This document shows positions 1-8,362 of a stretch of 64,000 nt of DNA, one piece after another (position 1 is the first letter of the stretch; each line of letters starts with the position of its first letter). The notes below the pieces were generated by a model. The model did no database searches. It had not been told where the DNA came from and worked only from the letters and a program-made list of their open reading frames with translations. The DNA lies in contig NZ_FPJG01000006.1 of assembly GCF_900119165.1 (NCBI RefSeq), positions 4,154,001 through 4,218,000 of the forward strand, in the 5' to 3' direction. Position numbers and translations under genes: made by a program. The stretch is from Amycolatopsis australiensis. Lineage in GTDB: Bacteria > Actinomycetota > Actinomycetes > Mycobacteriales > Pseudonocardiaceae.

Positions 1-44
1 ACCCCGTGGCGGCTGTCGGCCGGAGGCGAAGCCTGGCGCGCCGC

Positions 45-1244
45 CTAGGCGGCACCCACGCGCCGCTCGAAGACCAGCCCCTCGGCCGCCCGCAGGCCGA
101 CGCTGATCGCACCGGTCAGGACCGCGTCCTCGCCCAGCTCGCCCTGGACCACTTTCGGCACCAGCGGCGTGAACGCCCGCAGGGCCCGGTCGATCGGTTC
201 CAGCAGCAGGTCCGCCGCCGTGCCCATGCCGCCGCCGAGGACGATCAGCTCCGGGTCGATCACCGCCGCCACCGAGGCGACCGTGTACGCCAGCCGGTCC
301 GCTTCCGCCGCCAGCGCCTGCCGCGCCAGCTCGTCGCCCTCGCGGGCCAGGCGGAACACCTCGCGGGCCGATTTCGCCGTGCCCAGGCCGAGTTCGCGTG
401 CGCCGCGGACCACCGACTGGGCCGCGGTCGCTTCCTCGAGGTGGCCGCGGGCCGGCGGGGCGCCGTCCTCCTCCGACGAGCGCGTGCGCCCGTACGGCAG
501 GTAGCCGATCTCGCCCGCCGCGCCCGTCGCGCCGCGGAAGACCCGGCCGTCCACCATCAGGCCCATGCCGACGCCGGTGCCGATCGTGATGCAGCCGAAC
601 ACCGACGCGCCGCGCGCGGCACCGCTTTCGCCTTCGCCGACCGCGGTCAGGTTCGCGTCGTTCTCGACCATCAGGTCCGGGCCCAGCGCGGCTTCGAGGT
701 CGTCGATCAGCCCGGCCCGGCCCCAGCCCGGCAGGTTCGGCGCGTGCCGGAAGCAGCGCTTCTCCGGGTCGGCGACGCCGGGGGAGCCGACCACGCGGAC
801 AACGATGTCGCCGCCCGAAAGCCGGGCGTCGGCCACCGCGGCGGCCGCGATCTTCCCGACCGCCGCGACCAGCGCCGCGCCCGAGCGGGCGCTGTTGCGC
901 TCGTCGCGGCGGGCCACGATCCGGCGGCCGAGGTCCGACACCGCGACGCGGATGTGCTCACGGCCGATGTCGACGCCCAGCACGTACCCCGCGGTCGGGT
1001 CGGCCTCGTAGAGCACCGCCGAGCGCCCGGTGCCGGTGGACGTCTGCCCGGTCGGGCGCGCCAGCCCGGCGGCCTCCAGCGCGAGCAGCGCCTGGCTCAC
1101 GGTCGGCTTCGACAGCCCGGTTTCCTTCGCCACCTGCGGCCGGGTCGCCGGCCCGCCGCGGCGCAGCAGGTCGAGCACCGCCCGCTGGTTGATCTTGCGC
1201 ATCCCGGCGGGGGTCCCGACCGTTGGAGCTTCTACGCCGGCCAC
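45..1244 (-). CDS. ROK-family transcriptional regulator
   Basis: A 399-residue protein with the two-part layout of NagC/XylR-type regulators. An N-terminal winged helix (residues about 15-75, with LSKPTVSQAL as recognition region) is followed by a sugar-kinase-like ROK domain carrying GVDIGREHIRVAVSD and an ENDAN motif. The usual ROK zinc motif (CxCGxxGC) is absent, as in other regulatory ROK proteins. It probably represses a sugar-uptake or glycosidase gene and is released by a sugar ligand, but no sugar gene lies beside it; its target may lie to the left of the window. It starts at GTG with AGGAGG about nine bases upstream. Divergent from the DUF427 gene. Family assignment is firm; ligand unknown. 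Confidence 0.88.
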   Translation of the reverse strand: MAGVEAPTVGTPAGMRKINQRAVLDLLRRGGPATRPQVAKETGLSKPTVSQALLALEAAGLARPTGQTSTGTGRSAVLYEADPTAGYVLGVDIGREHIRVAVSDLGRRIVARRDERNSARSGAALVAAVGKIAAAAVADARLSGGDIVVRVVGSPGVADPEKRCFRHAPNLPGWGRAGLIDDLEAALGPDLMVENDANLTAVGEGESGAARGASVFGCITIGTGVGMGLMVDGRVFRGATGAAGEIGYLPYGRTRSSEEDGAPPARGHLEEATAAQSVVRGARELGLGTAKSAREVFRLAREGDELARQALAAEADRLAYTVASVAAVIDPELIVLGGGMGTAADLLLEPIDRALRAFTPLVPKVVQGELGEDAVLTGAISVGLRAAEGLVFERRVGAA

Positions 1245-1344
1245 CCGTGCCCGCCTCCTGTCGTCCTCGTGCTGACTGCCACGCTAGCCGCCCGGGCCCC
1301 GGTTTCGCCGGAATACCCCCGCTTCGGGACCGGTTGACCGGGAC

Positions 1345-2085
1345 ATGAGCACTCCGGTACGCGGCCGGGTCCGCGTGGCACAAGGCGCGAAGCGGGTACG
1401 GGTGTTCCTCGGCGGGCAGCTCGTCGCGGACACCGTGCACCCCCTCCTGGTGTGGGAAGCTCCCTACTACCCCACGTACTACATCCCGCGCGCGGACGTC
1501 GTGAGCGGCGTTCTCGCCCCCTCCGGCCGGACGTCGCACTCGCCCAGCCGCGGGGAAGGTGTTCTGTCGACGATAAAGGGTGGCGCGGCCGAGGCGGTGG
1601 ACGCCGCGCTGGAGTACCCGGATTCGCCGATCGAGCAGCTGCGGGACCACGTCCGCTTCGAGTTCGGCGCGTTCGACTGGTTCGAAGAGGACGAGCAGAT
1701 CTTCACGCACCCGCGCGACCCCGGCGTCCGCGTCGACATCCTGCCGAGCTCACGGCACGTGCGGATCGAGGTCGGCGGTGTCACCGTCGCCGACTCGGTC
1801 CGCCCGCACCTGCTGTTCGAAACCGGCCTGCCGGTCCGCTACTACCTGCCCCGCGTCGACGTCCGGATGGACCTGCTCGAGAAGATCGGCACGGTGACGC
1901 ACTGCCCGTACAAGGGCGCCGCCGAGCACTTCGACGTGGCCGGGCACGAAGACCTCGCCTGGAGCTACCCGACGCCGTTGCCGGAGAGCACCCGCGTCGC
2001 GGGCCTGATCGCCTTCCTCGACGAGAAGGTGGACGTCTACGTCGACGGCGTGCTCCAGGAGCGGCCGAAGACGAAGTTCGCCTGA
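1345..2085 (+). CDS. DUF427 domain protein with two tandem domains
   Basis: A 246-residue soluble protein made of two copies of the DUF427 beta-barrel. The copies show as repeated VRVFLGGQLVADTVHPLLVW and VRIEVGGVTVADSVRPHLLF stretches, each followed by a Y-P/Y-L-PR(A/V)DV motif. Residues about 10-115 form the first half and 125-240 the second. The single-domain family is common in actinomycetes and its biochemical role is not established. No signal peptide or membrane segment is visible. Its 3' end lies four bases from the convergent carotenoid oxygenase stop. Start ATG; no good ribosome binding site is visible, and the gap to the divergent ROK gene is 100 bp. Confidence 0.85.
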   Translation: MSTPVRGRVRVAQGAKRVRVFLGGQLVADTVHPLLVWEAPYYPTYYIPRADVVSGVLAPSGRTSHSPSRGEGVLSTIKGGAAEAVDAALEYPDSPIEQLRDHVRFEFGAFDWFEEDEQIFTHPRDPGVRVDILPSSRHVRIEVGGVTVADSVRPHLLFETGLPVRYYLPRVDVRMDLLEKIGTVTHCPYKGAAEHFDVAGHEDLAWSYPTPLPESTRVAGLIAFLDEKVDVYVDGVLQERPKTKFA

Positions 2086-2089
2086 GCCC

Positions 2090-3370
2090 TCACGCGTCCG
2101 GCAGCCAGTTCCCGTGGAAGCCCGCGGGAACCCGCTGCGGCAGGCGGACCGTCGCCACAGGTGCCGCGGCGACGTCGCCGGCGTCGAGCACGACGAGGTC
2201 GCTGCGGTCCTCCGCCGCGTCGTAGACGTAGGTGAGCAGCCAGCCTTCGCCGTGCTCGGCCGGGACGAACACCGCTTCGCCCGGGACGCGGCCGGGCGCG
2301 AAGACGTGTTCGGTGGCCGTGCCGGCGTGCAGGTCGTAGCGGCGCAGGACGTCGTGGCCGGTCACGTGCCCGAAGCGGCTGTCCGAGCCGGCGAGCCGGT
2401 CGTCGATGCGGGGGAACTCGCCCGGCCGGTCGTCGAGGCGGTCCTCGGTCACCGTGCCGGCGACGAGGTCGATCGTCCACCGCCACAGCGACGCCGGCGG
2501 GTCCTCGTGGCCGGCCCACCACTGGTGGTCGTACCGCATGACGTGCACGACGATCCGGCTGTCGGGCGTGTCGAACGCGTTCAGCGTGTGGAAGACGTAG
2601 CAGGGCTCGATCTGCAGCCAGCGCACCCCGGCTTCGGGCCGGTCTCGGCGCAGGACGCCGAGCCGGGCGCCGTAGCGGGCGTCCCAGCGGTAGGGCATGC
2701 CCTGGCCGACCGACGCCAGGTCGAACACGACCGGCAGGTCGTAGAACACGGCGTGCTCCCTGGTGAGCGCGAAGTCGTGCATCATCGTCAGGCCCGGCAC
2801 GTCGATCGGCTGCTTGACGACGAGCTTCCCGGCGGCGTCGGCGCGGTAGTAGCTCACGTGCGGCGCGGTGATGCTGCCGTAGCCGAAGAAGTGCAGCTCC
2901 CCGGTTTCCGGGCAGATCTTCGGGTGCGCGGTCATCGAGTCGGCCAGCTCGCCGCCGAAGTCGTAGGCGCCGACGGTCTCGAGGTCCGTCGTGATCTCGT
3001 AGGGCAGCGACGATTCGACGAGCGCGAGCGTGCGGCCGGCGTGGTTCACCACGTGCGTGTTGGCGACGCTGCTGCGCAGGTTCCGCGTGCCGTCTTCGTT
3101 GTACAGCCGCAAGTCCGGGTTCTCGAAGCTGTCGGTCCGCACCCAGCGGTTGCGGTACCAGGCGGCCCGGCCGTTTTCGAGCCGGACGCCGTGGACCATG
3201 CCGTCGCCGGTGAACCAGTGCTTGCTGTTCTCGCGGGGGTTGGGGCCGTTGCGCAGGTACCAGCCGGTCAGCTCGGGCGGCAGCGCGCCGGTCACCGGGA
3301 GGTCGAAGGCGGTCAGTTCGTCGTGGACGGGCGCGTAGGCGCCGGTGAGGTGGAAGCCGGTGGTGGTCAT
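2090..3370 (-). CDS. carotenoid oxygenase (RPE65/CCD family)
   Basis: A 426-residue non-haem iron enzyme of the carotenoid cleavage oxygenase family, which splits conjugated or styryl double bonds with O2. The four expected iron-binding histidines are visible at H149 (in TAHPK), H198 (MMHDF), H261 (VFHTLNAFD) and H419 (GFHGNW). The N-terminal GWYLRNGPNP and HWFTGDGMVHG motifs are typical. The start is ATG, chosen because it overlaps the stop of the upstream membrane gene (ATGA); reading further upstream would only use the wrong frame of that gene. It forms a two-gene operon with the membrane protein and is probably under the divergent PadR repressor. Substrate (carotenoid, apocarotenoid or lignin stilbene) cannot be told; no carotenoid synthesis gene is nearby. 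Confidence 0.92.
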   Translation of the reverse strand: MTTTGFHLTGAYAPVHDELTAFDLPVTGALPPELTGWYLRNGPNPRENSKHWFTGDGMVHGVRLENGRAAWYRNRWVRTDSFENPDLRLYNEDGTRNLRSSVANTHVVNHAGRTLALVESSLPYEITTDLETVGAYDFGGELADSMTAHPKICPETGELHFFGYGSITAPHVSYYRADAAGKLVVKQPIDVPGLTMMHDFALTREHAVFYDLPVVFDLASVGQGMPYRWDARYGARLGVLRRDRPEAGVRWLQIEPCYVFHTLNAFDTPDSRIVVHVMRYDHQWWAGHEDPPASLWRWTIDLVAGTVTEDRLDDRPGEFPRIDDRLAGSDSRFGHVTGHDVLRRYDLHAGTATEHVFAPGRVPGEAVFVPAEHGEGWLLTYVYDAAEDRSDLVVLDAGDVAAAPVATVRLPQRVPAGFHGNWLPDA

Positions 3371-3927
3371 GCGGCTTCCCGGGCGCGGGCGCGGACGATG
3401 CGTGGGTAACGGATGGTGAAGGCGACGGGCACCCCGAAGCAGAGGACCTTGAGCGCGATCAGGGCGAAGGTGGCGTGCGGCGCGAAGTTCAGCAGGGCGA
3501 TGCCCGCGATCCCGCCGGCGGTGAAGCTCAGCGCCCACACCAGCGTGATGATCACGTTGACGCGCTTGAAGATCGGGTTGTCCCAGAGCGCCTCCGGCGT
3601 CGACGTCCGGGCGATGCCGAGGGTGAACGGCTTCCCGATGGCGAGCGAGCCCCAGGCGGTGAGCGCCAGCCACGCGTCGGTGAGCGCGCCGGTGTAGGTC
3701 TTCAGCGGCGACGCGGGGAAGCTGAACGCGACGGCCGTGAGCAGGGCGAAGAAGGCGAACCCGCTCCACTCGATGATGAGCGTGTCGGCGGTGCGGCCGT
3801 CGCGGCGGGCGAGCAGGAGCAGCGCGGCGGAGATCACCAGGCCGGTCAGCCCGGACCAGCGCCAGTCGAACTGGGTCGCGACCACGGCGAACGCGATCCA
3901 CGGCAGGAGACTCTTCAGGTAGTTCAC
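3367..3927 (-). CDS. small integral membrane protein co-transcribed with the carotenoid oxygenase
   Basis: A 186-residue protein with about six hydrophobic segments and short loops, resembling uncharacterised actinobacterial membrane proteins. I chose the GTG start giving MNYLKSLLPW because GGAAGG precedes it and because a promoter (TTGACA-N18-TAGATT) lies just upstream; a longer in-frame ATG would sit inside that promoter. It is translationally coupled to the oxygenase by an ATGA overlap, so it may help deliver a lipid-soluble substrate or anchor the reaction at the membrane. That is inference; no catalytic motif is evident. Confidence 0.75.
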   Translation of the reverse strand: MNYLKSLLPWIAFAVVATQFDWRWSGLTGLVISAALLLLARRDGRTADTLIIEWSGFAFFALLTAVAFSFPASPLKTYTGALTDAWLALTAWGSLAIGKPFTLGIARTSTPEALWDNPIFKRVNVIITLVWALSFTAGGIAGIALLNFAPHATFALIALKVLCFGVPVAFTIRYPRIVRARAREAA

Positions 3928-3954
3928 GGCGGGCCCTTCCCCCACGTTCCAACT

Positions 3955-3995
3955 TTGACATGTCGAATCTAGAACGTGCGCGTTGGACATGTCAA
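3955..3995. promoter_or_regulatory. Minus-strand promoter with double PadR-type operator
   Basis: A perfect 10-base inverted repeat, TTGACATGTC at 3955-3964 and GACATGTCAA at 3986-3995, separated by 21 bases. Each arm itself contains the 8-base palindrome GACATGTC. On the minus strand this places TTGACA (3995-3990), an 18-base spacer and TAGATT (3971-3966), a good -35/-10 pair for the membrane protein-oxygenase operon. The operators sit over the -35 box and just past the -10 box. It lies directly before the divergent padR-type gene, so autoregulation plus repression of the operon is the natural reading. Confidence 0.75.
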
Positions 3996-4018
3996 TAGTG
4001 GAATGTCATGATGGAGTC

Positions 4019-4531
4019 ATGAGCCTCCGACACGCGGTGCTGGGCATGCTGGCCGACGAACCCGGAAGCGGCTACGACCTGCTGAAACGCTTCGAGCGCG
4101 CGATGGCCAACGTCTGGCCGGCGACGCAGAGCCAGCTCTACGGCGAACTCGGCAAGCTGGAGAAGGCGGGCCTGATCCACGTCCACGCCGAGGGACCGCG
4201 CGGGCGCAAGGAGTACGAGATCACCGAAGCCGGGCTCGCGGAGCTGCGGCACTGGCTGGTGGAGGTCGAACCGTCCGGGCCGCCGCGCAGTGCCGGGCTG
4301 CTGCGCGTCTACTTCCTCGGCTCGGTCTCCCCGGAGCAGGCGCGCGGCTACATAGCGACGATGGCCGAGCAAGGGGAGGCGCGCGAGAAGCGGCTGGCAG
4401 AACTGGAAGGCACGATCGACTGGGGCGAGGACAACCAGTCGCTCTACGGCCGCCTGGTCCTGGAGTGGGGCAAGCGCTTCTCGGCGATGCAGCGCGAATG
4501 GGCCGAGTGGGCGGTCAAGCAGATCGAGTAA
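4019..4531 (+). CDS. PadR-family transcriptional regulator
   Basis: A 170-residue PadR protein: an N-terminal winged helix (MSLRHAVLGMLADEPGSGYDL, then SQLYGELGKLEKAGLI) and a C-terminal helical dimerisation region. PadR regulators repress detoxification or efflux genes and release DNA when bound to small, often aromatic, ligands. The ATG used here follows the divergent operator; an in-frame ATG 36 bases upstream would overlap it. The neighbouring divergent operon encodes a carotenoid/stilbene-type oxygenase, and PadR proteins classically sense phenolic acids, so a phenolic inducer is plausible but unproven. Confidence 0.9.
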   Translation: MSLRHAVLGMLADEPGSGYDLLKRFERAMANVWPATQSQLYGELGKLEKAGLIHVHAEGPRGRKEYEITEAGLAELRHWLVEVEPSGPPRSAGLLRVYFLGSVSPEQARGYIATMAEQGEAREKRLAELEGTIDWGEDNQSLYGRLVLEWGKRFSAMQREWAEWAVKQIE

Positions 4532-4559
4532 CCCGCGTATAACGCCCTATACCGCCGGT

Positions 4560-4654
4560 CCCGAGCGCCCCAATGTGGCCTTCGGTGCGTCAGACGCACC
4601 CAAGGCGGCCTTCGGTGCGCGTGACGCAACCAAGGCCGCCTTGGGGCGCTCGGG
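4560..4654. repeat. Nested hairpin intergenic repeat between convergent genes
   Basis: A highly structured 95-base element between the padR-type and anti-sigma gene ends. The outer arms (4560-4573 and 4641-4654) are perfectly complementary over 14 bases. Inside are a hairpin with 8-base arms (4584-4591 / 4593-4600, one base between them) and a second pair of arms AAGGCGGCCTT (4602-4612) with AAGGCCGCCTT (4632-4642). The text consists of variants of a short unit, CCAATGTGGCCTTCGGTGCG. From memory, related elements are dispersed in Amycolatopsis intergenic regions. It probably acts as a bidirectional terminator. A small GTATA-N6-TATAC palindrome lies just before it at 4537-4552. Confidence 0.8.
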
Positions 4655-4655
4655 G

Positions 4656-5339
4656 TCAGGCGGCGTGGTGGCCGTTGGCCTGCCTGCGCGGCCCGGCGGG
4701 ACGCGGGCGTCCCGCCGGGGGAGCGTCCACTGTGGACCCGGACGTCGTCGTGCCGTCGTCGGCCGTCGCCGCCGGGAGCGGGGTGTGGCGGTCGCGGTGT
4801 GCCCGGTGTACCACGAACAGCAGCGCCAGTCCCAGCACCACCAGCGCGTGCGTCGCCAGCCGGGACAATGCCACCCGGCCCGCCGCCAGGTCGGCCGCCG
4901 ACAGCACCAGCAGCACCGCGACGAACCCCGCCAGCAGCGGCAGCTGACCGCCCGCCGTGCGCGGCCGGAACACCGCCACCAGCAGGCCGATGCCCACCGC
5001 CAGGTTCCACGCGCCGCTCTCGTGGTCGAGGTGCAGCGCGTGTCCGGGATCCAGCAGCTGCGCGAACGCCAGCCCGAGCTGGGCGATCGCCACCACGGCC
5101 AGCGCGAGCCGCAGGCCCCAGCCTTCGCCGGACGGCGCCGGCGTGCGGTCGAGGATCGCCGCCGTGAGGTCCGGGACCGGCGGCGCCGGGTGCAGCAGCA
5201 TCGCCCGCCGCAGCCGTTCCGCGCCTGCGAACCACTCCCGGCAGGCCGCGCAGGCCGCCAGGTGCTCGTCGGGCGAGACCGGCTCGGTCTCGCCGTCCAG
5301 CCGGGCCGACAGCGCTTCGCGGCACTCCTCGCACTCCAT
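4656..5339 (-). CDS. zinc-finger membrane anti-sigma factor candidate for SigC
   Basis: A 227-residue protein whose first 45 residues form a ZAS/zf-HC2 anti-sigma domain: C3 and C6, then H26-x3-C30-x2-C33. Behind it come about four hydrophobic segments (residues about 75-185) and a Thr/Pro-rich tail. ZAS proteins bind ECF sigma factors and release them under redox or envelope stress. The gene is divergent from the SigC-like gene with 53 bases between starts, so pairing is very likely. Mycobacterial SigC has no dedicated anti-sigma partner, so this arrangement is informative. It ends beside the hairpin repeat. Confidence 0.78.
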   Translation of the reverse strand: MECEECREALSARLDGETEPVSPDEHLAACAACREWFAGAERLRRAMLLHPAPPVPDLTAAILDRTPAPSGEGWGLRLALAVVAIAQLGLAFAQLLDPGHALHLDHESGAWNLAVGIGLLVAVFRPRTAGGQLPLLAGFVAVLLVLSAADLAAGRVALSRLATHALVVLGLALLFVVHRAHRDRHTPLPAATADDGTTTSGSTVDAPPAGRPRPAGPRRQANGHHAA

Positions 5340-5392
5340 GGTCCACTAGTCGGACGGCGGATCCGGGAAGTTCCGCTGTATGTTTGCCGATC

Positions 5393-5938
5393 ATGACCCA
5401 CCGTGCGGACGACGACCGCGTCACGGCGCTGGCCCTGGCCGCCGGCCGGGGTGACCGGCGCGCGCTGGAGGAGTGGGTCCGGGCGACTCAGGCCGACGTC
5501 TGGCGTCTCCTCGCCCACCTCACCGACGCGGCCACCGCCGACGACCTGACCCAGGAGACCTACCTCCGCGCCTTCGGCAGCCTTCGCCGCTTCGCCGGAC
5601 GGTCGTCGTCGCGGACCTGGCTGCTGGCCATCGCGCGCCGGGTGGTCGTCGACCAGATCCGGGCCGCCCGCGCCCGGCCGAAGATCGACTGGGACGCCCC
5701 CGTCGACCAGGGACGCGCCACGACGGGGTTCGAGGAGCTGGTCGAGCTGGGCGTGCTGCTCGACGGCCTCGACCCGGAGCGCCGCGAGGTGCTCGTGCTG
5801 ACCCAGGTGCTCGGCCTGTCCTACGCCGAGGCCGCCGACGTCTGCGGTGTCCCGGTCGGCACCGTCCGCTCCCGCGTCGCCCGCGCCCGTGACGACCTGC
5901 TCGAAGCCCGCCGGGAACGCGGCTCGGACGCCGGCTGA
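5393..5938 (+). CDS. sigC: ECF sigma factor, SigC type
   Basis: A 181-residue sigma-70-type ECF factor. Region 2 is seen around [18 protein letters not shown] and [14 protein letters not shown]; region 4 around [17 protein letters not shown] and [17 protein letters not shown]. The sequence matches mycobacterial SigC closely in my memory ([14 protein letters not shown] and [23 protein letters not shown]). It directs RNA polymerase to a small regulon, linked in mycobacteria to copper acquisition and virulence. The ATG chosen lies three codons inside the longest reading frame. Likely autoregulated with its divergent anti-sigma gene, but no convincing ECF promoter could be fixed in the 53-base gap. 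Confidence 0.88.
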   Translation: MTHRADDDRVTALALAAGRGDRRALEEWVRATQADVWRLLAHLTDAATADDLTQETYLRAFGSLRRFAGRSSSRTWLLAIARRVVVDQIRAARARPKIDWDAPVDQGRATTGFEELVELGVLLDGLDPERREVLVLTQVLGLSYAEAADVCGVPVGTVRSRVARARDDLLEARRERGSDAG

Positions 5939-6036
5939 ACCAGTCCGCTGGGCCGTCCGGCACTGTGGCGGCGCACACATTCGGCGGCTCCGGCTGTCAT
6001 CTCGTCACAGAGATGGGCGAACTCGACTACCCCGCG

Positions 6037-6065
6037 TTGACGACCTGCCAAGGGCTCCTTAGCGT
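6037..6065 (+). promoter_or_regulatory. Candidate sigma-A promoter for the Mo-hydroxylase operon
   Basis: TTGACG at 6037-6042, a 17-base spacer and TAGCGT at 6060-6065, about 38 bases before the start of the molybdopterin subunit gene. An AAGGGA ribosome binding site follows at 6091-6096. Confidence 0.5.
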
Positions 6066-6102
6066 GGCGCGCACCCCGCCACCACCCAGCAAGGGATTCC
6101 CG

Positions 6103-8349
6103 ATGGCCAGTCCCACCACCGAACCCGCCGAAGCCGCCGGCCCCGGCCAGGTCGGCCGCCGCCGCTTCCTGACCTACCTCGTCGCCGCGCCCACGCTCAC
6201 CGTCGCCACGAAACTCACCGCCGACGCGGTGTCCCCGGCCACCGCGGAGGCCGTCGTGCCGACGCTGCCGCAGCCCGCCGAGATCCTCGACCTCGGCGAC
6301 GTGCTGACGCTGTCGTGCGCGCCGACCGCCGGCATGCTCGTGCTCGAGATGACCTCCGACGGCCGGGCGCGGCTGCAGCTGCCGCGCGCCGAAGTCGGCC
6401 AGGGCATCACGACGGCGAACGCGATGCTCGTCGCCGAGGAGCTGGACCTGCCGCTCGACCGGGTCGACGTCGTGCTCTCCGACGCCCGCACCGAGCTGCT
6501 GTTCAACCAGCTCACCGGCGGCTCGAACACGATGCGCTCGCTGTATGACCCGGTCCGCGTCACCGCGGCGACCGCGCGGGCCCGGATGGTCGCCGCGGCG
6601 GCGGCGCAGTGGGGGACCGACGCGTCCCGGCTGTCCACCCGCGACGGTGCGGTGTGGGCGCCCGACGGCCGCAGCGCCGGCTACGGCGCGCTCGCCGGGC
6701 CCGCGTCCCGGACGGACCTGACGACCGGCGCGGTCCAGCCGAAGGCCGAGTCCGCGCACACGCTCGTCGGCACCCCGACCTCGCGCAAGGACGCCCGCGC
6801 GATGGTCACCGGCAAGCAGGTCTACACACTCGACCTCGACGTCCCCGGCGCCAACCCGGTGATGGTGCGGCGCCCGCCGACGATCAACGGCACCGTCGAG
6901 AAGGTCAACAACGAGGCCGCGGTCCGGGCCATGCCGGGCATCATCGACATCGCCGTCGTCAAGACCGGTGTCGCGGTGATGGCCGAGACGTTCGGGCAGG
7001 CCCTCGACGGCAAGAACGCCCTCGACGTCACCTGGGGCCCCGGCACGGTCGACGGCGAGGACAACGAGACCATCAAGAAGAAGCTGCGGGCGGCCGCGCT
7101 GCCGTTCGCGGTGCCGCCGCTGCTGACGCAGTACGTCGACGGCGAGTTCGACTTCGCCTTCGTCAGCCACGCGCCGATGGAGACGAACTCCGCGGTGGCC
7201 GACGTCCGCGAGGACAGCGCGACCATCTGGGCCGGGCTGAAGTCGCCGATCGTGGCGAAGCAGACGATCGCGCAGGAGCTGGGACTGCCGGAGAACAAGG
7301 TCACCGTGCACGTCCAGCAGGGCGGCGGGTCCTTCGGGCGGCGGCTGTTCTTCGACGCCGCGCTGGAGGCCGCGCACATCTCGAAGGCGATGAAGAAGCC
7401 GGTCCGGCTGATGTGGAGCCGGATCGACGACATGCGCCACGGCCGCGGGCGCGCGGCGAGCTACCACCGGATCCGCGCCACCTTCGCGCTCGGGCAGGTG
7501 CTCACGTTCGAACACCGCGTCGCCAGCGTCGAAACCGACTGGAGCCACGGCCTCGGCGAGATCCTCACCGCGTACGCGGCGAAGCTGCCCGTCGGCGGCA
7601 ACCTCAGCTTCGCGCAGACGGTGTTCCTGCTGACGGTGAAGTCGCCGTACAACTTCGGCGTCACCACGCAGCTGCTCAACGAAGTGCCGCTGAAGTTCCA
7701 CACCTCGGCGTGGCGCTCGGTCTACTCGGCGAACACGCGGGGCGCCGAAGAGATCATGGTCGACGAGATCGCGAAGAAACTCGGCAAGGACCCGTACCAG
7801 TTCCGGCGCGAGTTCATCAAGGAGGAACGGCAGCGGGCGGTGCTCGACAAGGTCGCCGAGCTCGGCGAGTGGGGCAAGACGATGCCCGCCGGGTTCGCGC
7901 AGGGCATCGCCGTGCACGGCGAGTACAAGTCCTACACCGCGTGCCTGGTCGAGATGGACGCGCGCGACCCGAAGCACCCGCGCGTCACGAAGGCGACCAT
8001 CGCCGTCGACGTCGGCAAGCCGGTGAACCCGCGCGGCCTGCAGGCGCAGATGCTCGGCGGCCTGACCGACGCGATCTCGACGACGCTCACCGCGGGCCTG
8101 CACATCGACAAGGGCCTGCCGCTGGAGGGCAGCTACTCGCAGTTCCACTACGCGCGGCAGAAGAACTCGCCCACGGACGTCACCGTGCACGTCATGCCGG
8201 CCAACGGTTCCGACATCGGCGGCGCCGGCGAGCTGGGCCTGCCCGCGCCGGTCGGCGCGATCGCCAACGCCTACGCCCGGGCGACCGGGATCAAGCCCCG
8301 CAGCTTCCCCATCACCTTCCCGGTCGACTTCGACCCGTTCCCGCGCTGA
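6103..8349 (+). CDS. Tat-exported xanthine dehydrogenase-family molybdopterin subunit (isoquinoline 1-oxidoreductase-like)
   Basis: A 748-residue molybdenum hydroxylase large subunit of the IorB/aldehyde dehydrogenase type. It begins with a twin-arginine signal (GRRRFLTYLVAAPTL, then a hydrophobic stretch and an Ala-rich cleavage region), so it is exported folded with its cofactor. Further on are QxxxGGGxFGRR at about residue 410 and, near the C terminus, the GGAGELG motif whose Glu (about residue 710) is the expected catalytic base. Such enzymes hydroxylate aldehydes or N-heterocycles with water as oxygen donor. Start ATG with AAGGGA upstream. The partner 2Fe-2S gene follows after 13 bases; no FAD subunit is present, so electrons probably go to a cytochrome or quinone. 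Confidence 0.9.
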   Translation: MASPTTEPAEAAGPGQVGRRRFLTYLVAAPTLTVATKLTADAVSPATAEAVVPTLPQPAEILDLGDVLTLSCAPTAGMLVLEMTSDGRARLQLPRAEVGQGITTANAMLVAEELDLPLDRVDVVLSDARTELLFNQLTGGSNTMRSLYDPVRVTAATARARMVAAAAAQWGTDASRLSTRDGAVWAPDGRSAGYGALAGPASRTDLTTGAVQPKAESAHTLVGTPTSRKDARAMVTGKQVYTLDLDVPGANPVMVRRPPTINGTVEKVNNEAAVRAMPGIIDIAVVKTGVAVMAETFGQALDGKNALDVTWGPGTVDGEDNETIKKKLRAAALPFAVPPLLTQYVDGEFDFAFVSHAPMETNSAVADVREDSATIWAGLKSPIVAKQTIAQELGLPENKVTVHVQQGGGSFGRRLFFDAALEAAHISKAMKKPVRLMWSRIDDMRHGRGRAASYHRIRATFALGQVLTFEHRVASVETDWSHGLGEILTAYAAKLPVGGNLSFAQTVFLLTVKSPYNFGVTTQLLNEVPLKFHTSAWRSVYSANTRGAEEIMVDEIAKKLGKDPYQFRREFIKEERQRAVLDKVAELGEWGKTMPAGFAQGIAVHGEYKSYTACLVEMDARDPKHPRVTKATIAVDVGKPVNPRGLQAQMLGGLTDAISTTLTAGLHIDKGLPLEGSYSQFHYARQKNSPTDVTVHVMPANGSDIGGAGELGLPAPVGAIANAYARATGIKPRSFPITFPVDFDPFPR

Positions 8350-8362
8350 CAGGAGTCCCCAC

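Noticed and set aside
2090..3961. A longer carotenoid oxygenase with about 200 extra N-terminal residues
   Set aside because: The extra part is the shadow of the overlapping membrane protein gene, Arg-rich and without family similarity.
4725..4737. The palindrome GTCCACTGTGGAC, also at 39955-39967
   Set aside because: One copy lies inside the anti-sigma coding region and related GTCCAC/GTGGAC text is common in the window as ordinary Ser-Thr-Val-Asp codons. Two copies do not show a function.
5821..8190. A 789-codon minus-strand frame opposite the molybdenum hydroxylase
   Set aside because: The plus-strand frame has a Tat signal, family motifs and a partner gene; the minus frame is Arg/Asp/Val-rich shadow text.
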